From contig NZ_JAPFQO010000002.1 of NCBI RefSeq assembly GCF_026241195.1, forward strand, positions 434,001 through 498,000: a stretch of 64,000 nt of DNA, given 5' to 3'. The position numbers were made by a program, and so were the translations under genes. This DNA is from Pontibacter anaerobius (GTDB taxonomy: Bacteria > Bacteroidota > Bacteroidia > Cytophagales > Hymenobacteraceae). Each line of letters starts with the position of its first letter. Position 1 is the first letter of the stretch. Positions 63,869 through 64,000 of the stretch are shown one piece after another. The notes under the pieces are model-generated. The model was not told the DNA's origin, did not search any database, and saw only the letters and a program-made list of their open reading frames with translations.

Positions 63869-64000
63869 TCCCTACCCTGTTTCCTGAATAGTAATTTTAA
63901 TTAATCGGCGTCCTTTGCGTTGTGAAAAAGTCATCTAAAAAGTATAACTTTAAACCTGTTTCAGCCGAATATTTTCAAGCTTGTAAAATTTTTTATACTA

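Overview
This is a gene-dense stretch (about 50 genes, roughly even GC/AT) of a chromosome from an aerobic member of the Bacteroidota, most likely Cytophagales, in the Hymenobacteraceae/Pontibacter area. The assignment rests on the fused ccoNO oxidase gene, a TonB receptor paired with a DUF4249 lipoprotein, TamL, a DUF349 protein, a fused E1 alpha/beta dehydrogenase, a kynurenine-type dioxygenase, and promoters of the Bacteroidota form (TTTG, 19 nt, TAnnTTTG). Genus is an inference. I saw no prophage, insertion sequence, CRISPR array or rRNA operon; this looks like core chromosome.

Region 1 (1-10.6 kb) is a complete cbb3 cytochrome oxidase island: copper ATPase ccoI (5' end outside the window), ccoS, fused ccoNO, ccoQ, a ccoP of unusual domain order, the assembly genes ccoG and ccoH, a SafE/UreH-like membrane protein, a tandem universal stress protein and a lone cyclic-nucleotide-binding domain. 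Three promoters inside the island share one design: a TGAC-N4-GTCA-like dyad exactly 24 nt before an AATTTT -7 element. This points to one Crp/Fnr-type activator. Region 2 (10.6-19.3 kb) holds DUF2254, DUF389 and a voltage-gated K+ channel on the plus strand, then DUF4249/TonB receptor and PAP2 phosphatase/hemF on the minus strand. Region 3 (19.5-28.9 kb) has the E1 dehydrogenase, tamL divergent from a TrmH-type methyltransferase, an ECF sigma/membrane regulator/barrel operon and a TesA-like esterase. Region 4 (29-37 kb) has a YbbA/YbbP-like transporter next to the esterase, an SDR, a CoA-binding protein, an FAD enzyme and a tryptophan 2,3-dioxygenase. Region 5 (37-45.3 kb) has sdaAB, TolC, a membrane-fusion protein and gpsA, then an acyltransferase, a Nudix hydrolase and an rRNA m5C methyltransferase. 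Region 6 (45.4-52.6 kb) has a minus-strand row (RlmI-like, Maf, DUF1015, pdxH), then YqgE/AlgH, DUF349 and two identical tRNA-Thr genes. Region 7 (52.7-64 kb) has a GNAT-like protein, a non-canonical K+-channel-like protein, a membrane hydrolase, gyrA, a TPR protein and an M48 metalloprotease.

The most unusual signal is not a gene. The 7-mer AAGTATA (either strand) occurs about 120 times by my manual count, against about 8 expected by chance, while the other three NAGTATA words together occur about 26 times (chance about 23). It lies in genes and spacers on both strands, is sparse in conserved genes, and in several spacers forms inverted pairs in hairpins. It resembles a genome-wide signal word, such as an uptake or HIP1-like sequence.
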